Below are positions 8,701 through 20,665 of a DNA stretch of 28,213 nt, piece by piece. The translations under genes and the position numbers were made by a program. The stretch lies in assembly GCA_013115145.1 (NCBI GenBank), contig JAAPAO010000480.1, positions 1-28,213 of the forward strand, written 5' to 3'. This DNA comes from Perkinsus chesapeaki (lineage: Eukaryota > Perkinsozoa > Perkinsida > Perkinsidae). The notes beneath the pieces are model-generated. The model was not told the DNA's origin. It made no database searches and worked only from the letters and a program-made list of their open reading frames with translations. Within the stretch, counting starts at the first letter, position 1, and each line of letters starts with the position of its first letter.

Positions 8701-11700
8701 TCCATCTTGTACTCTACATACTCGAAGGAGAACCCGGTGATAGGATTGTCAGGGGTGGGGTTATCCGGTGAATTAGACGGGACAACGTACTTGCTTGGCA
8801 TAGAGAATGACGGGTGCACCGCGGAGAGGTCCGTGCTCTTACCGATATAAATGACAAAGGAAGCGACATCATACACTTTGGGGTCTTCATTCGCAACCAG
8901 CTGATTAACCAATCGCTTTACGATAGCATCTCTGATGACTTCAACTCTAGTAAGAACTTGACTGGTATTCCTTCTCTCCTGGAAGGCCGTCTTCTCCACG
9001 ATCTCGGCCTGTTCTTGCTTCTTCTGTCGCATTGTGGTCTGTAGCTGCGGACTCAATGTGCTGACGTACATCTCCCATTCAATGTCCTCCGCGCGCTTTA
9101 TCTGTTCAACCCTCTGGGCCTCCAAATAAAGTGCTCTGGTCGCCTCAAACGCGGCAGACTCTCCCTCGGCAACAGAGAGCAATCCTTGCTGGTATGTCTG
9201 GGACAGGTTCTGCTGCAGCGAGACCTTAATCTCGATCAGCTGCCTTCTCCGCACCTCACCGCTGCCGTACCCATCAGTCAGACGTCTGTGCTCCCGATCA
9301 GATTGGCTCTCCCTAAAAGCACTCTGTCTCCCGTCAGAGTTCTGCCATTCCTGTCTAGCATCGAACTCGGTCAAATTGGTATCTTCGATGATTGTGTCGT
9401 CATCTGTCTCCCGTACAAAGCGCTCCACCCAATCGCCCCACCATCGACCCCGCCGGGACGATATCCTCCTGCGAGTGCCCCCTGGGACCTTCATAGCAGT
9501 TTTGGCCTCATCTGCCATTGCGGAGTGTACCACATACGTGGCGACGCTGCATTTGCGTCCATAGAACCAGCACGGTGGTTGGAAACAACCCGTGGTGGGA
9601 TTATACTCCTGGCAGCAGACCAAGGCATGGTGACGATCCCCCCAATCTCCGAACCCTTTCATGCACTTGACCCCCACCTTATCACAAAAGGGCTCTGGAC
9701 ACTCCGTCACAACACTCTGACCAAATTCAATCTCCTCATGATGGGCCCCGCTGAGCCGTCTGACTGTGCCGTGCTCATAGCCAATGGGATCTACGACGTG
9801 CTTCAAGGGAAGACCTTGCTCGTAGGAGCCTTCGGGATATATCGCCCGAATAACTGGCTTCAGTGCTACAGTGTCGTGGGGCGTCAGCATCAACCGACGG
9901 CGACCACCGCTATTGGCGCCACCACGACGCATGAAGCGCGGCCCAGCAAGAATGGCGCTGATCGCCTGGAAGAGAGTGTACGTCTGCTGGTCCGTGATCA
10001 ATGCCGACGACTCCTCGATCCTCTGTATGTTGTCTTCCATAGTCGATAGCGTCACATCCTGCATTTTATCGTTCATAGACACACCCGATGCGGCCATGCT
10101 GTTGAGGAACACCAACTGTCGCTCGCCGCACTCGGGCGAGATGCACTTCGTCCCTGATACGGAGTCAAGTATCTTGTCCGTAACAGCGTTCTTCTCCTCT
10201 TCGCTCGCCTTAGACAGGATACCCAGCGCCGCCATGTACAAGGTGATCGTATTCTCGGGGTTGGAGGCGGCCTGCCCACTGGCTTCCTCCAAGATGGCAG
10301 CTGCAGCCTTAACCGGGTCCTCCGGTGGGGTAGCAACAATCTCCTGAAATTTGTATACGTATTCTCCAGCCGAGTTCTCAATGTACACAAACACTATTCG
10401 CCGATAATCGTATTCCTCCCGGCCGCACTGCACCAGACCCGTCTGTGTCCGAACCGGTTGCGGCGCATCAGTCAACCAGTACTTTACCGCGTCTTGCACC
10501 AAGAAGTCGTCGCTCACTGTGTCTAACGTGTGGCTGTCATCCACTATATAACCAAACCTGAACTTCAGTGGTGTGTCTTCAGATATCCACTCCTCGGCCG
10601 TGAAAACCCTGTCGAGCTCACAACCAGTCTCGGTAGTGTCACCGCCATCTTCACCCCGCACCTTCACAATGAACTTGCCCTTTGTCGGTGGTCCACTTGC
10701 AGTGGCAATTCTGATATCCGAAAAAGATTCTAAATTCATTTGTGTGCCCTCTACCACCGCCGACCACATAACGGTCAATCTCAACGTGTACTGTGTCTTC
10801 AGCTTCAGGCAATCCGGACCAACTGTAATCGTCGGACTTGTCGATGTCCACCGCGCAGTGCCGTCATTCGTACAAAGTGCGAGTAGGTCAACCTTGACAT
10901 AGGTGAACTCCGGTACCGGGTAAGTGAGACCCTGCTCCTTGTACTGCTCCGCTTGGTCAGGATCATAATCCAGATTCCTCTGCCGCTCCAACAGTGACCA
11001 CGAATATGTCACATCTGGGTACTTCTCCGCATTCAGATTGTGCGTTCCCTGCACCTTCAACGCCTTGCCTATCGGGAACTTTTCATAATACGGGCTTACG
11101 AGCTCCAAATTGATCTTGGGCAGCTCATAGTTCGTCAGCTCTATGTCGATTTCCTTTGCTGTAGACCTCTTATTGTCGAAATGTGTCACTTCCATCCCAA
11201 AGGTGTAGTTCCCAACATCCATCAGCGCCGTGTTAATCGCTACCGTTCCCCGCCCTACTCTGCAAAACATCTGCCGGTCATCAAACGCAATCTGCGGATA
11301 GAGCACACCGCCATCACCAACAAACCTGTCCACCGTATAGTCCTGTACACAAGTCTTAATGCCACCACTGAACTCAGGTGTCTCCCCGAAGCACGGCAAC
11401 AACGTCGCGCCGCTGCGGCACTTCCATTTGAAATTTCCCTTGAACACTCCAGAATGTATGTCGTCCGGGTCCTCAGTACTGCCACAATTGATGTAAAGAG
11501 TCTTGCCCTTTTGGACTTTACTAAAGTCAGGGTTGTAACATTTCGGCACCAGCTCGGACTTGAGCAAATAGACGCTCATGGACTGATGGGACTTCTTGCT
11601 GGGGCTGTCGACTAGGAACACCTCCACGGTAACGCTACAGACCTCGCACGCCGCAGCGTTGAAGTCATTTTCAAACCAAACAATGTCGCCCGGACACTGA

Positions 11701-12083
11701 TGGGTGCCCGCGGGAACCCTTAGACGATTCTGATTCTGGATGGTGTCGACGTTGGCAAGATTCACCGAGCAGTTCGCAAAGGACCATTTGTAGCCCAACA
11801 CGTTCTCCGCCGACACGCACTGTGATGCCTTCCCCACGGCATTCAAGAAGTACTCCTTGTTGCGGTACACACCAATCTGATAGAAAAACCGTAAAAACTG
11901 ACGACACCAGATATGGCGGATACCTTTAGCTCGCCGACAATAGTAACAGTCGGCGCCGAATCTGCCAACTTCTGAACAGTAAACTGTTCTGTCGTAGTCA
12001 ATGCCCACGCACTTGTAACTTCAATTTCGAATATGTGATACGATGCCTGACAAAAAGTCATGTTAGTAGTGTTCCATGTTGGT
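5793..12083 (-). CDS. Polycystin-1/REJ-like membrane protein, last two exons
   Basis: The last exon (5793-11876, 2027 codons plus stop) joins in phase 0 across a 47-nt intron (11877-11923) to an exon at 11924-12083, whose acceptor ends at 12084. The ectodomain shows a REJ signature (GPPTKGKFIVKV ... EEWISEDTPLKFRFGY, around 10540-10700), two Cys-rich stretches, a charged helical stretch near 8900-9250 and a degenerate GPS-like patch (CMYWD...GGAW...GC, near 8460-8550). Five membrane segments follow: about 8277-8350, 7975-8055 (after FTRPQR), 7865-7945, and two within 6440-6640. This order mirrors polycystin-1 segments 1-5. No PLAT domain lies between segments 1 and 2, and no channel domain follows segment 5; a basic Ser/Pro tail ends the protein. 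The loop at about 6760-7700 is extremely proline-rich. A surface receptor or gamete/flagellar membrane role is inference. Confidence 0.85.
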
Positions 12084-12440
12084 CTACAGCCCACACAAGG
12101 CTTCTTCCGACCATGAAATTACAAAGGGACAGGAAGCTTGTTGCTAGTAGCAACAACACCTCGAAAGATTTCCCACTACAGTTTTGAGGTTGCCTTGTAG
12201 GCCTCCTTTTAGCAAGTAAAAATATAGCCAATCAAGCTTCCTGAAACGTCTCCATATCACATTTCCTGAGGAAATTCCTTTACATTTTCCTTTTTTCCGA
12301 ACGTCAAAGGGAAAAAATTGATCGTCCGATAAACACAAAAGTGTACAGATTTGCAGACTGTACAAGAATACGTCGCCTTTTGAGATTCTTCCACAAAATT
12401 TCCCGTCGTAAACCCATACCGCTCCCGCCTCACAACTCCC

Positions 12441-15400
12441 CAAAGCCCACCTTAGCCAACATGTCCGCATACAGCGTGACGGAGAATGCATTATTAAGGT
12501 TAGCTTCTGCAAGGACTTCATTGATCAGTTCTACCTTATCAGCATGGGAGGAGTTGCCACCGACTAAAGTGAGACATAACGCATCGCCCCGCTTCTTTAC
12601 GTACCTCCACCGTCGTTCGCTCCCCCAGTAGCCACCGATGAAAGCGCTGTCACGGATTCTAGCTTCCACACGTAAGTGCACTTCCGCCTAAAACCGCGCG
12701 CCACAAAATCAAACAGAGCTCCTCAGCCTAGGTACTTACCCGCAAAACTGCGTGTCACCGAAATCTAAAGTGACATCGGCACAGACGTCCACAACTAGTG
12801 AAGGATCAGCCCGTAGGTTCGGCTTTGGAGGCACCAGATCCGACGGCACTTGCACCTTGACAAGAACGTAAATATTAGGGCGGCTAACCTCCCACTGAAA
12901 GACTCTCAGGTATTAGTGTCGCCCGTTATGGGCAGAAGACTTGTGAGAAATACAACAATTCTGCACTTTATCTATACATACTCATGGCACTTCCACCTTG
13001 GCGAGTGTGGGAAAGTTAAAGTCAAGCACGGTCAGCCCATTCAGGGTAAGCGAGAGCTTTGGAAATTAAATGGAGCAGCCCACTAATTAGAGCAATCAAA
13101 AATCGCTTCGCTCCGCCCTACCTTGCAGCATCCAGTGCTATAAGCACTCCATTGATCATTCTGTGTTCGACATACAAAGTTGGGGCGAATACAAAGAGTA
13201 TGTCCAAAAGTAAGAGTGCTACTTTTATCCAGAATAATCTAAACACAACGATAGTCATACCGATTCCTCCGCTATCCCCTCACCTCGATCTGATCCTTCT
13301 GTATAAAGGCACATGTAGCTCCCTCCAAATACTGGAAGGAGGCATCAGCAAAGCACGTCTTAGCCGATACATGGGAAGTCACCTAAACGGTTTATGAAGG
13401 CATAAACAGTATGGCAATGCAAGACGATCCCGGAATATCTAAGGGAATATCCAAGGGAATTCCACCGCCCGACTTCTCTATCTTGAAGGCTGTACCTTCT
13501 ACGGCGAATCGGCCAAGTAATTTTCGGGCGCAGTCGAGAAAGGCTAGACATCACTTTGACCCAGGGTCTATTAGAATCGTCCAAAGTGATCTTCTACCCC
13601 TCAGAGACCTCACCTCGTAACTGTAGTCGATGGTGTCCGGTATGCCATCGTAATCTATATCCTTGCATTTGCCCCCCATCAAAGTAACACTATCAAACTG
13701 TATGACAGCCGACAGACCCGTCATGGACATCTCGCAATTAGACATCTCAGCTCGAGGTAAAGTCATAGGGAAGCCTGGATCCGGCTGGTATCTATGCGCA
13801 CTCGCAAGATTTTTCGCTTCCCACAACCCCTCCTACAGTTCCATAGTAACCGCCTTCGACTCAATTCCGTCCTCCGTTGACCGTGCCGTACCCTTCGCTC
13901 CTCCCCACAGTGACAGCGCCTAACCCCCGTATAATAATTAATGTTTCGACCACTCCCTATTACCTCGGTTCTGATGTCGAAACACAAGACCGATGGTATG
14001 GCATTTAGCTTGGCCTCTGATCCAGTAGGCTGATTTTGGAGCACCTACGAGAGAGAGGAACCATTACAGAATTCCTGCCGCACCCCCGCTTCCGAACAAC
14101 TCATTTTGCCCAAGTAATTCCAGAAACTTAATTGCCCAGTCGATTACACAAGTCCACAAAAGACACAAAACCAAAAGACATATTAATCGCCAGAATGCCA
14201 GGACATATTGCCGCCTAAACCGCCACGCACATTTGTCACTCAACGGTAACCCTCAAGGATCAGCTACCACTCAAAAGGCAAAATCGATCATTCGACTCAC
14301 AAACATCACCCGCCCCGATATTATCGATCTCGCATATCAGGTATCCGCAAGTCGGCCCCTTCTACTACCTTTCTATCATCCGTATAAGTTGCCCCGCCCA
14401 CGGTATCATACAACATAATACCATGGCATGATCTGTTGTACATATGGTTACTAGCTGACACTCCCGCCAGTAGATTCAAATTAGCTGTCTCGGACACTGG
14501 TATCATATACTGCACATTTGACCCTAACAACAACAGCACCCGTGCAAGCACACAAAAACTGTCCCGCTCCACCTGAGCTAGTCCAGAAGGGCTCCGCAAT
14601 AAGTGCTTGAGTCTGTGATTGCCTATAGACCCTTGCCAAGGACAGGAACTCTATGTTGCCGTTTCTATTAACCATAGCTCCAACGTCTCCATAATACCTT
14701 CAAACCAACAACTCTACTAGCAACCCCTCCACCAGCACCACATCTCCCTTACTCATTCACCGCCAATTGCACCACAACACAGTCCAGTGCAGCAGTATGA
14801 TAGACATGGCCCAAAGTCGCCGTGCCCGATGTCGAGGTTGATATATCAACAAACATAACCTTTCCGAAGAACTCCACAAGAAGCAGAGGCAGCAGCCCAC
14901 CATTACCTTAGACTTCACCGTATTAGCTATACCACCCTCTATACCGTATGACACACTGAATATATAAGTATCAAGCCCGTTCTTCGATATTATGCCGGCA
15001 TTATCGCTCGCTTGAAAGTACCTATACCGCTCCTTCCCCAAATCCCAGCCACTATAACCCACTCAGCTGCTGTAGCCTCACTGGCTCCATCGGCAAAGAT
15101 ATCAGTTTTGGTAGCAACATCGGTGTACATAGGAGAGAAGACCTTCGTGAGCTGTGGTAAGGTAGGGTCCATAGTATCAACCTTTATCACCAATACCTAC
15201 ACCCCATCATAAACCAGCACTACACTGGATACAAAGGTCCTTAAAACACATACCCCGCAACACTATGGTTATTCGCAAATTGCGGAGCATTTAACAATTT
15301 TTCAACTAGAAATTCCAGCTGAGATTCCAGAAGACGCAACGATACTGCTAATAAGATAGGACTAATTAAGACAGAATGTCTACAACCGAATGTCTTCCCC

Positions 15401-17276
15401 GAGAGCAATCAGCAGTTCCGCGTGTGCTAGACGAATGAGTATGTAAAAGCATCGATACAAAAATAAATCCACCGATAGCGCCGAAATCATCGGCCAGCGC
15501 AGCTGACCCTGGAGTCTTTATCTTCGGTCGAATGAGTCCCTTCAGACTGAAGCCGCTCCTCATCCCACCGAGTTGAGTAACACGGCCGCCTTTACGAGAT
15601 CCAAGCTAGGCAAGTGAGCTTGCGATGGTAATACAGCTAACGTGATGACCTTTGCTGCCCTATGACCTTATAATTAAACGAAGTAGTTGTCTGTATCCTA
15701 GCTGTCCTAGCCGGCATCATTAAACACACTATTCGACTGCTATCCACATCAAAGGTCAAACCTATAAGAATAGCAGCACTCAAGAAGGCTAAGTATAACC
15801 TGCTACCACATACCAGTATAAATCATAAGCTCCGTCTCTGTGCTCTGAGTCTCCTTCATATGATATTCAAGCTTGGCGTCACCGGTTGATATATCAGCAA
15901 CGAAAAGGAAGTAAGTCTCAGGCATTTCCGCGTCGTCATAAGCCTACACAAGCGGCATTCTAGCCCAACCGTAGCGCGGCCATTTATATATCAATAAACC
16001 GCGAGTTCGATCCCTGGCTACAGCTTATTACCCTCTCATTAACTATACCATCTTCATTAACAGCTGGCGTTTCTGGTCTTGCTCGATACCTATGATCACC
16101 ACAATAGACTATCCAACCCATCAGGCGTACAAAGCTAACACCTTGAATCTGCCAGAGACCCCCTATACAGGGCGATTTGAAAAGGTGCCCACAACGCAGG
16201 TGTCATTCTAAGTCAGAGTGCTTTCGCTGCAGCAGAGACAAACAGATAGCTCACTGAAGCTGAGTTTCTAGCTCCTAGGTTTTATATAATAACTAGCAAC
16301 TTCTATAAGTTGGAGAGATTGGACTAGTAGTTGGAAAAATGAAATGTATAATATTGCTGTACACACGTATACGACAGACTAGACAACGACATAATAATAA
16401 TACCAGTAAGACACTCTAGGACATCAGTAACACAATAACAAATTAGCCAATAATACCAGTTGATAGATGCCGTCCGGAATACAAGATTCCTCCAAGGGTC
16501 GACTGCCAACGAGCCAACCTGATAAAAACACACACTCCTTCCATAACACCGACAACCGCTACTACCTGAATATGCGTATAGCACATAAACAGGTTCCAAT
16601 GGTCGTCCTCTCCACCACAAATGGGAGTCTTAAACTCAGTAGTGCACTCGATCTGAACAACACAACAACCTATATTATCCAAACCCACATGCCCACTTCA
16701 CCTGGCACTGCTCCTCGCTAGCAGCCTTCTGCCATTGTGATTCAATACTCGCCGCGCAGCTACAAAAAGAGCCAGATACGCCTGCTACAACCATACCCGG
16801 CATAGAGCCTGAAAACGTTCTATGCGACTAGATGGAGAATCTTCTAGTACTGCATAACAGCCAGCAGTCCCTTGGCGTATAAGCCTGGCCTTCTTCAGGC
16901 GCTACATCATACAGTCTCGGACTGGGGCTAGATAATGCCTTATAGCATCCAATAGACACAACGCAGTCCTATTGGTGGAATGACAGGCTGAGCAAGACTG
17001 CAATGCTACTACCAATTGATTCTCCCTGCTGAATGCAGCTGCAGTGCCCTCCTGGTTAACATCCACCATCCGAGTCTGGTCAATCTCGGATTTGGTAATG
17101 ACCCCTGTTTCTGGGTCTACTACGTCTTCAAACACCACCTACCACACGACAGATTCCAAATACCTTAACACTCATTGCAGAGTTGATAACGTCTGGTTGT
17201 AAACTATAATAGAAGACTATAGGAACTGAGAATGTAGTTAGCAGGATTGCCGTTATTACACTGGTTGCCAACTATA
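12441..17276 (-). CDS. Probable upstream exons of the polycystin-like gene
   Basis: Short coding blocks on the minus strand, bounded by GT-AG sites, fill this region and point toward the gene above. Examples are about 12441-12690 (ADKVELINEVLAEANLNNAF), 13616-13745 (GGKCKDIDYDGIPDTIDYSY), 13970-14040, 14300-14540, 14880-15190 (TYIFSVSYGIEGG), 15455-15560, 16566-16652 (29 codons, clean phase-0 exon with CGGEDDHWNLFMCYTHIQ) and 17050-17150 (FEDVVDPETGVITKSE). The most 5' block, about 17163-17276, has a hydrophobic run (SVITAILLTTFSVPIVFYY) that could be a signal anchor. I could not join all blocks in phase, and some apparent introns would be under 30 nt. The 5' part may therefore be a separate gene or partly decayed. 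No initiator ATG was fixed. Confidence 0.5.
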
Positions 17277-18424
17277 TGTATATTTAATAAACATATTATT
17301 TATAAATAATAATATAACAGTTTCATACCGTTAATCTCTCTAGCGAGTACGTATCAAGTATCAGCAAGTATTATAACTATTTAACAATGGCTAACAGAGC
17401 GGTAAATTATTAGATAGAAAGGCCACTTAGTGATATCATCCAGTTATCACAGTTATATAATAATATATAAAGTACTATCTCTTCAATGACGACCTCTTTA
17501 CTACCTGTAATGCTCCCATCTCTTTAAATGACCCCACAATCCGGAACAGCGTTATATATAATAGACTTGATACTGCTGCAGTGTATATCATTTAATTAGC
17601 ATTATAAATGACCCTCGCCAACTAACGATCACCACCACGTTCTGCTATGTGATTCTGCGGAAATGGTACAGTAAAAATATATGAAGTCGTCAATGTTAGA
17701 CTAGAAAAGAAAGCGCATTTCAAACGTCGCTCGCCACGAAATTCCATCGGGGGCATTATACGCACATGGAAAATCCCACATGTAGTGACAAAGCTTAAAA
17801 AGGGAAGAAGTTAAAAGTCCTCTCTAGATTCAATAATTGAATTATGATACGGTTCAATACTGACAATCGATTTTGAGTTTAGTCGAGCAGCAGCGAAGGC
17901 AGTCGAAGGGATGATGGACCTTCGAGAAGACCGTTATTCGGATCCGATGGTCGAGCACATTATTCAAGTCGCAAAACTCCCCCGAGTAATGATTCACACA
18001 TTAACCGTTTTTTCGGATCCGAGACACACTTCATCTTCTAGATTTGAATTGTTTATCATTTCTGTTACGTGGCATCAATCGTAACATAGCGAAACAGCAA
18101 TGATCCGCCTAAATTTCTGCGATTCATGATAACATCAAAATTCTGAATCATAGCCTGAAGCAAGCATGATACACGGAAGGCCGTCACGCTCGTTATCCTT
18201 TGCTCGCAATGATGAATTATGCTGCTAATTCGCAGCGAATTCATATATTTGACAAGACTTTAACTCGACACTATACCCGTAGAGCCTGTGGTATAGAAAG
18301 TATTAACACAAGTAAAAACGCGGGTAAAGCGGAACCAAAGGCACAATGGTCCTTAGACGTGACCTGCTCTTGGTGTGATATTATGAAACTATATTAATAT
18401 GAAGAGAGAAGGACCCTACAATAA
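17277..18424. other. Intergenic, AT-rich left part
   Basis: The strip from about 17270 to 17480 is strongly AT-rich, with TTATAAATAATAATATAA-like runs, and separates the large gene from UPRT. No gene is recognised. A plus-strand patch near 17880-18000 reads like coding sequence without stops (contains KAVEGMMDLREDRYSDPMVE) but has no recognisable family, start or splice partner. The 11-mer TTCGGATCCGA occurs twice, at about 17937 and 18013. Confidence 0.5.
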
Positions 18425-20077
18425 TTACTGGGTTCCAAAGTATCTAAAACATCATACCGTATTCCCCAGTCAACAACAATTGTTGTGTTACCTGTCCCCA
18501 AAATCACCAAGTCCTGGGAGGATATAGGCATGCTCATTAAGACAACGATCAAGACACCCACTAACAATGCGAACCTGTTCAAGACCGTTCCGATTCCTAT
18601 AAGTTGTTTCGATGCATTTACCTTAGGATAAGCTTCACTGAGATGCTTGATCCCTTCCGGGCATGATATTAGATTTAGGAACACTATATCTTCCTGCTTT
18701 ATATCATAATCTTCAGCGGCTAATAGGGACTTGATAGCCTAACAGGACACTAGTGACACAAAACTGTAATAATCGTCCGTACCATCATACAGCTGCCTCC
18801 TGTGGCTAGCATAGGGTCCATTAGCAGCACTTGTGGCGTTGATCTGCGGTTAAACATCAACATGCAATATTTTGCCGATCTACTAGCATTTAATCGAGCA
18901 GTATTTTCTAATTTGTTTTGGTGAATAGCTAGTTCAAACTGCATGCTCATAGATACCGTATAGACGGATACGGCGATAGCTGGAAGGTTTGCAGCTTACT
19001 AAGGTTTAGTAATAACTAAACCGTATCACAATGTACGTGATGTACGCTAAAAAACAGGTGTAATACCAATCACTACACACTAAGAAACTCTGACGGCGAA
19101 CTATCCCTACCGAACCGTATTACAAATAAATAAAACAACATAGAACCACTATACCTCACTGACTTACTTGAACGTCGGCAACTTAATATAATACAAGTGT
19201 GGCAGGGCGGTCTCCTCATCTCTTTGTATAAGAATCTTCCCTATTTTAGCTTCCGGGAAGATCTCATGAACCGGCCTCTCCATACTCTCACCAGCTCTCA
19301 CACTAAACAAAGAGCAACCATTATTAGCATTATTGGTTCGTCTCAAATAGACACTTGACAGCCGAGCGGTACGTTGTGAATTTTCCTCAAATTTTTACGC
19401 TCCCTGTCAGATAACGGCGGCTGCATGCTTATAAAGCCCTTCCAAATAATATACAAAGATTTCCCGAATTTGGCATCGTTCTCATCAATCGACTAGACAA
19501 CACTAGGCCCTAAAACGGTATAACACAGTATCTAATCACGTCACAAATATGCGTATCTAAATCGATTAACCGTTTCATGTGCAAAGTATGCCAACTCTCT
19601 CATCCCTTACATGCTAACTGCCATTATATCATCTTCTGGTAGAGTAACACCTTCTACAGTTTCCTGTGTTGGTGTAACAATATCATACTTTTTATCACAC
19701 CTACATAATAAAAGCTCAACTTCGGGCCACGAAGTGCCTAGGAGCTAATAATGTAGAATTCCATATAAGGTTTTCCAAAGAGTATGAAACTCAATTCTGA
19801 ACCAACAGTGTTCCGAAGGTTACCTGATCCATCCCAGGTTAACTGCTTCTTGAATGAGAAGTCTCGTGATGTGATCGGCAGCCCGACGAAACTCCGCGGA
19901 CTTAACCGTCTTACAGTCTCGTAAAATCGTCATTTGCGATTTCAAGAAAAGAGTTGGTTGGAGTATGTGGACAGTCTCCGGGAACCTGCTAGAGTGTCGG
20001 AAAAGTGGAACACTCCCGTCCATCTTACTCTCGAGCGACATCAGCAATCCGTTGCTTTTCGGCATCGTCGCTAGCAT
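18425..20077 (-). CDS. Uracil phosphoribosyltransferase, 7 exons
   Basis: UPRT makes UMP from uracil and PRPP in pyrimidine salvage. Seven exons close perfectly to 252 residues: 19824-20077, 19611-19700, 19302->19168, 18783-18843, 18622-18738, 18492-18574, 18425-18443. Family blocks appear in order: [81 protein letters not shown] (the PRPP-binding loop), [30 protein letters not shown] and the terminal RYFGT-Q. Intron phases match at all six joins. Three introns are long (123, 308 and 324 nt); the last three are 44-48 nt, like the rest of the window. Length agrees with eukaryotic UPRTs (about 240-250). The ATG at 20077 begins the first exon; a second ATG at 20065 is possible. It works downstream of a uridine-cleaving phosphorylase such as the one at 3832. 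Confidence 0.95.
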
Positions 20078-20665
20078 CGATAATTGAGGAATTCATATTA
20101 TACAACAGTATTGGAAATCAAGTATAAATCTTACAGACAAGTTAAAATGGACGAATATTGTCCCTCCCTATAGAAAATAAGACGGGGGCTTTCGAATGGA
20201 ATCAATTCGACTCGGCCACAACTCGTTCACAAGGGAAAGCAACCACAGTGGATTCTTTATAAACGCACATACTGTGCCCTTGAACCAGGAAGGATCATGC
20301 CACGTTTGTGGCGAGCAAAGCTCCTCGAAGACCCGGGTGCTGATTCGTGATCAACAAGACAATATACGACAATTTGACCGAGATTCCGCATGAGATTCGT
20401 CATTGTTGGTACTATCACCCAGCACTGCCAAGAAATAGCAACATTTTATGGGCTCAGATAACAGCCAGATATGCGCTCAGAGCCCCCAATTGGCAGTACA
20501 CTGTTACACCGAACATTAGCCGATTGAAATAATAAGACAACTGTGCTGTTAACGTCCAAGATACTTCGCATCAAGCTTTTTTGTTTTCCGAGGCGATCGA
20601 AGCGACTATCGACCAAAATTATTGCTGCTATGGGACAAATCTTGACTGTTAAACCATGAAAATGA
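20078..20665. other. Intergenic between UPRT and transporter
   Basis: This strip holds the UPRT promoter side and the 3' flank of the transporter. Two overlapping plus-strand open frames of about 60-65 codons lie at 20196-20532. One contains CHVCGE, but neither has a family match, intron partner or coding-like composition. I see no supportable gene. Confidence 0.5.

Noticed and set aside
9186-10049. 287-codon plus-strand open frame
   Set aside because: It lies wholly opposite the intact 6-kb exon of the polycystin-like gene and shows no family signal.
15970-15995. CCGTAG...CCATTT resembling a dinoflagellate spliced leader
   Set aside because: Five extra bases split the match, and the following GGCTCAAG part and the donor are absent.
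18200-18397. 65-codon plus-strand open frame
   Set aside because: No motif and AT-rich; lies in the 3' flank of UPRT.
20196-20532. Plus-strand open frames with CHVCGE, possible small zinc protein
   Set aside because: There is one Cys pair only, no second pair, no splice partner and no coding bias; treated as intergenic.
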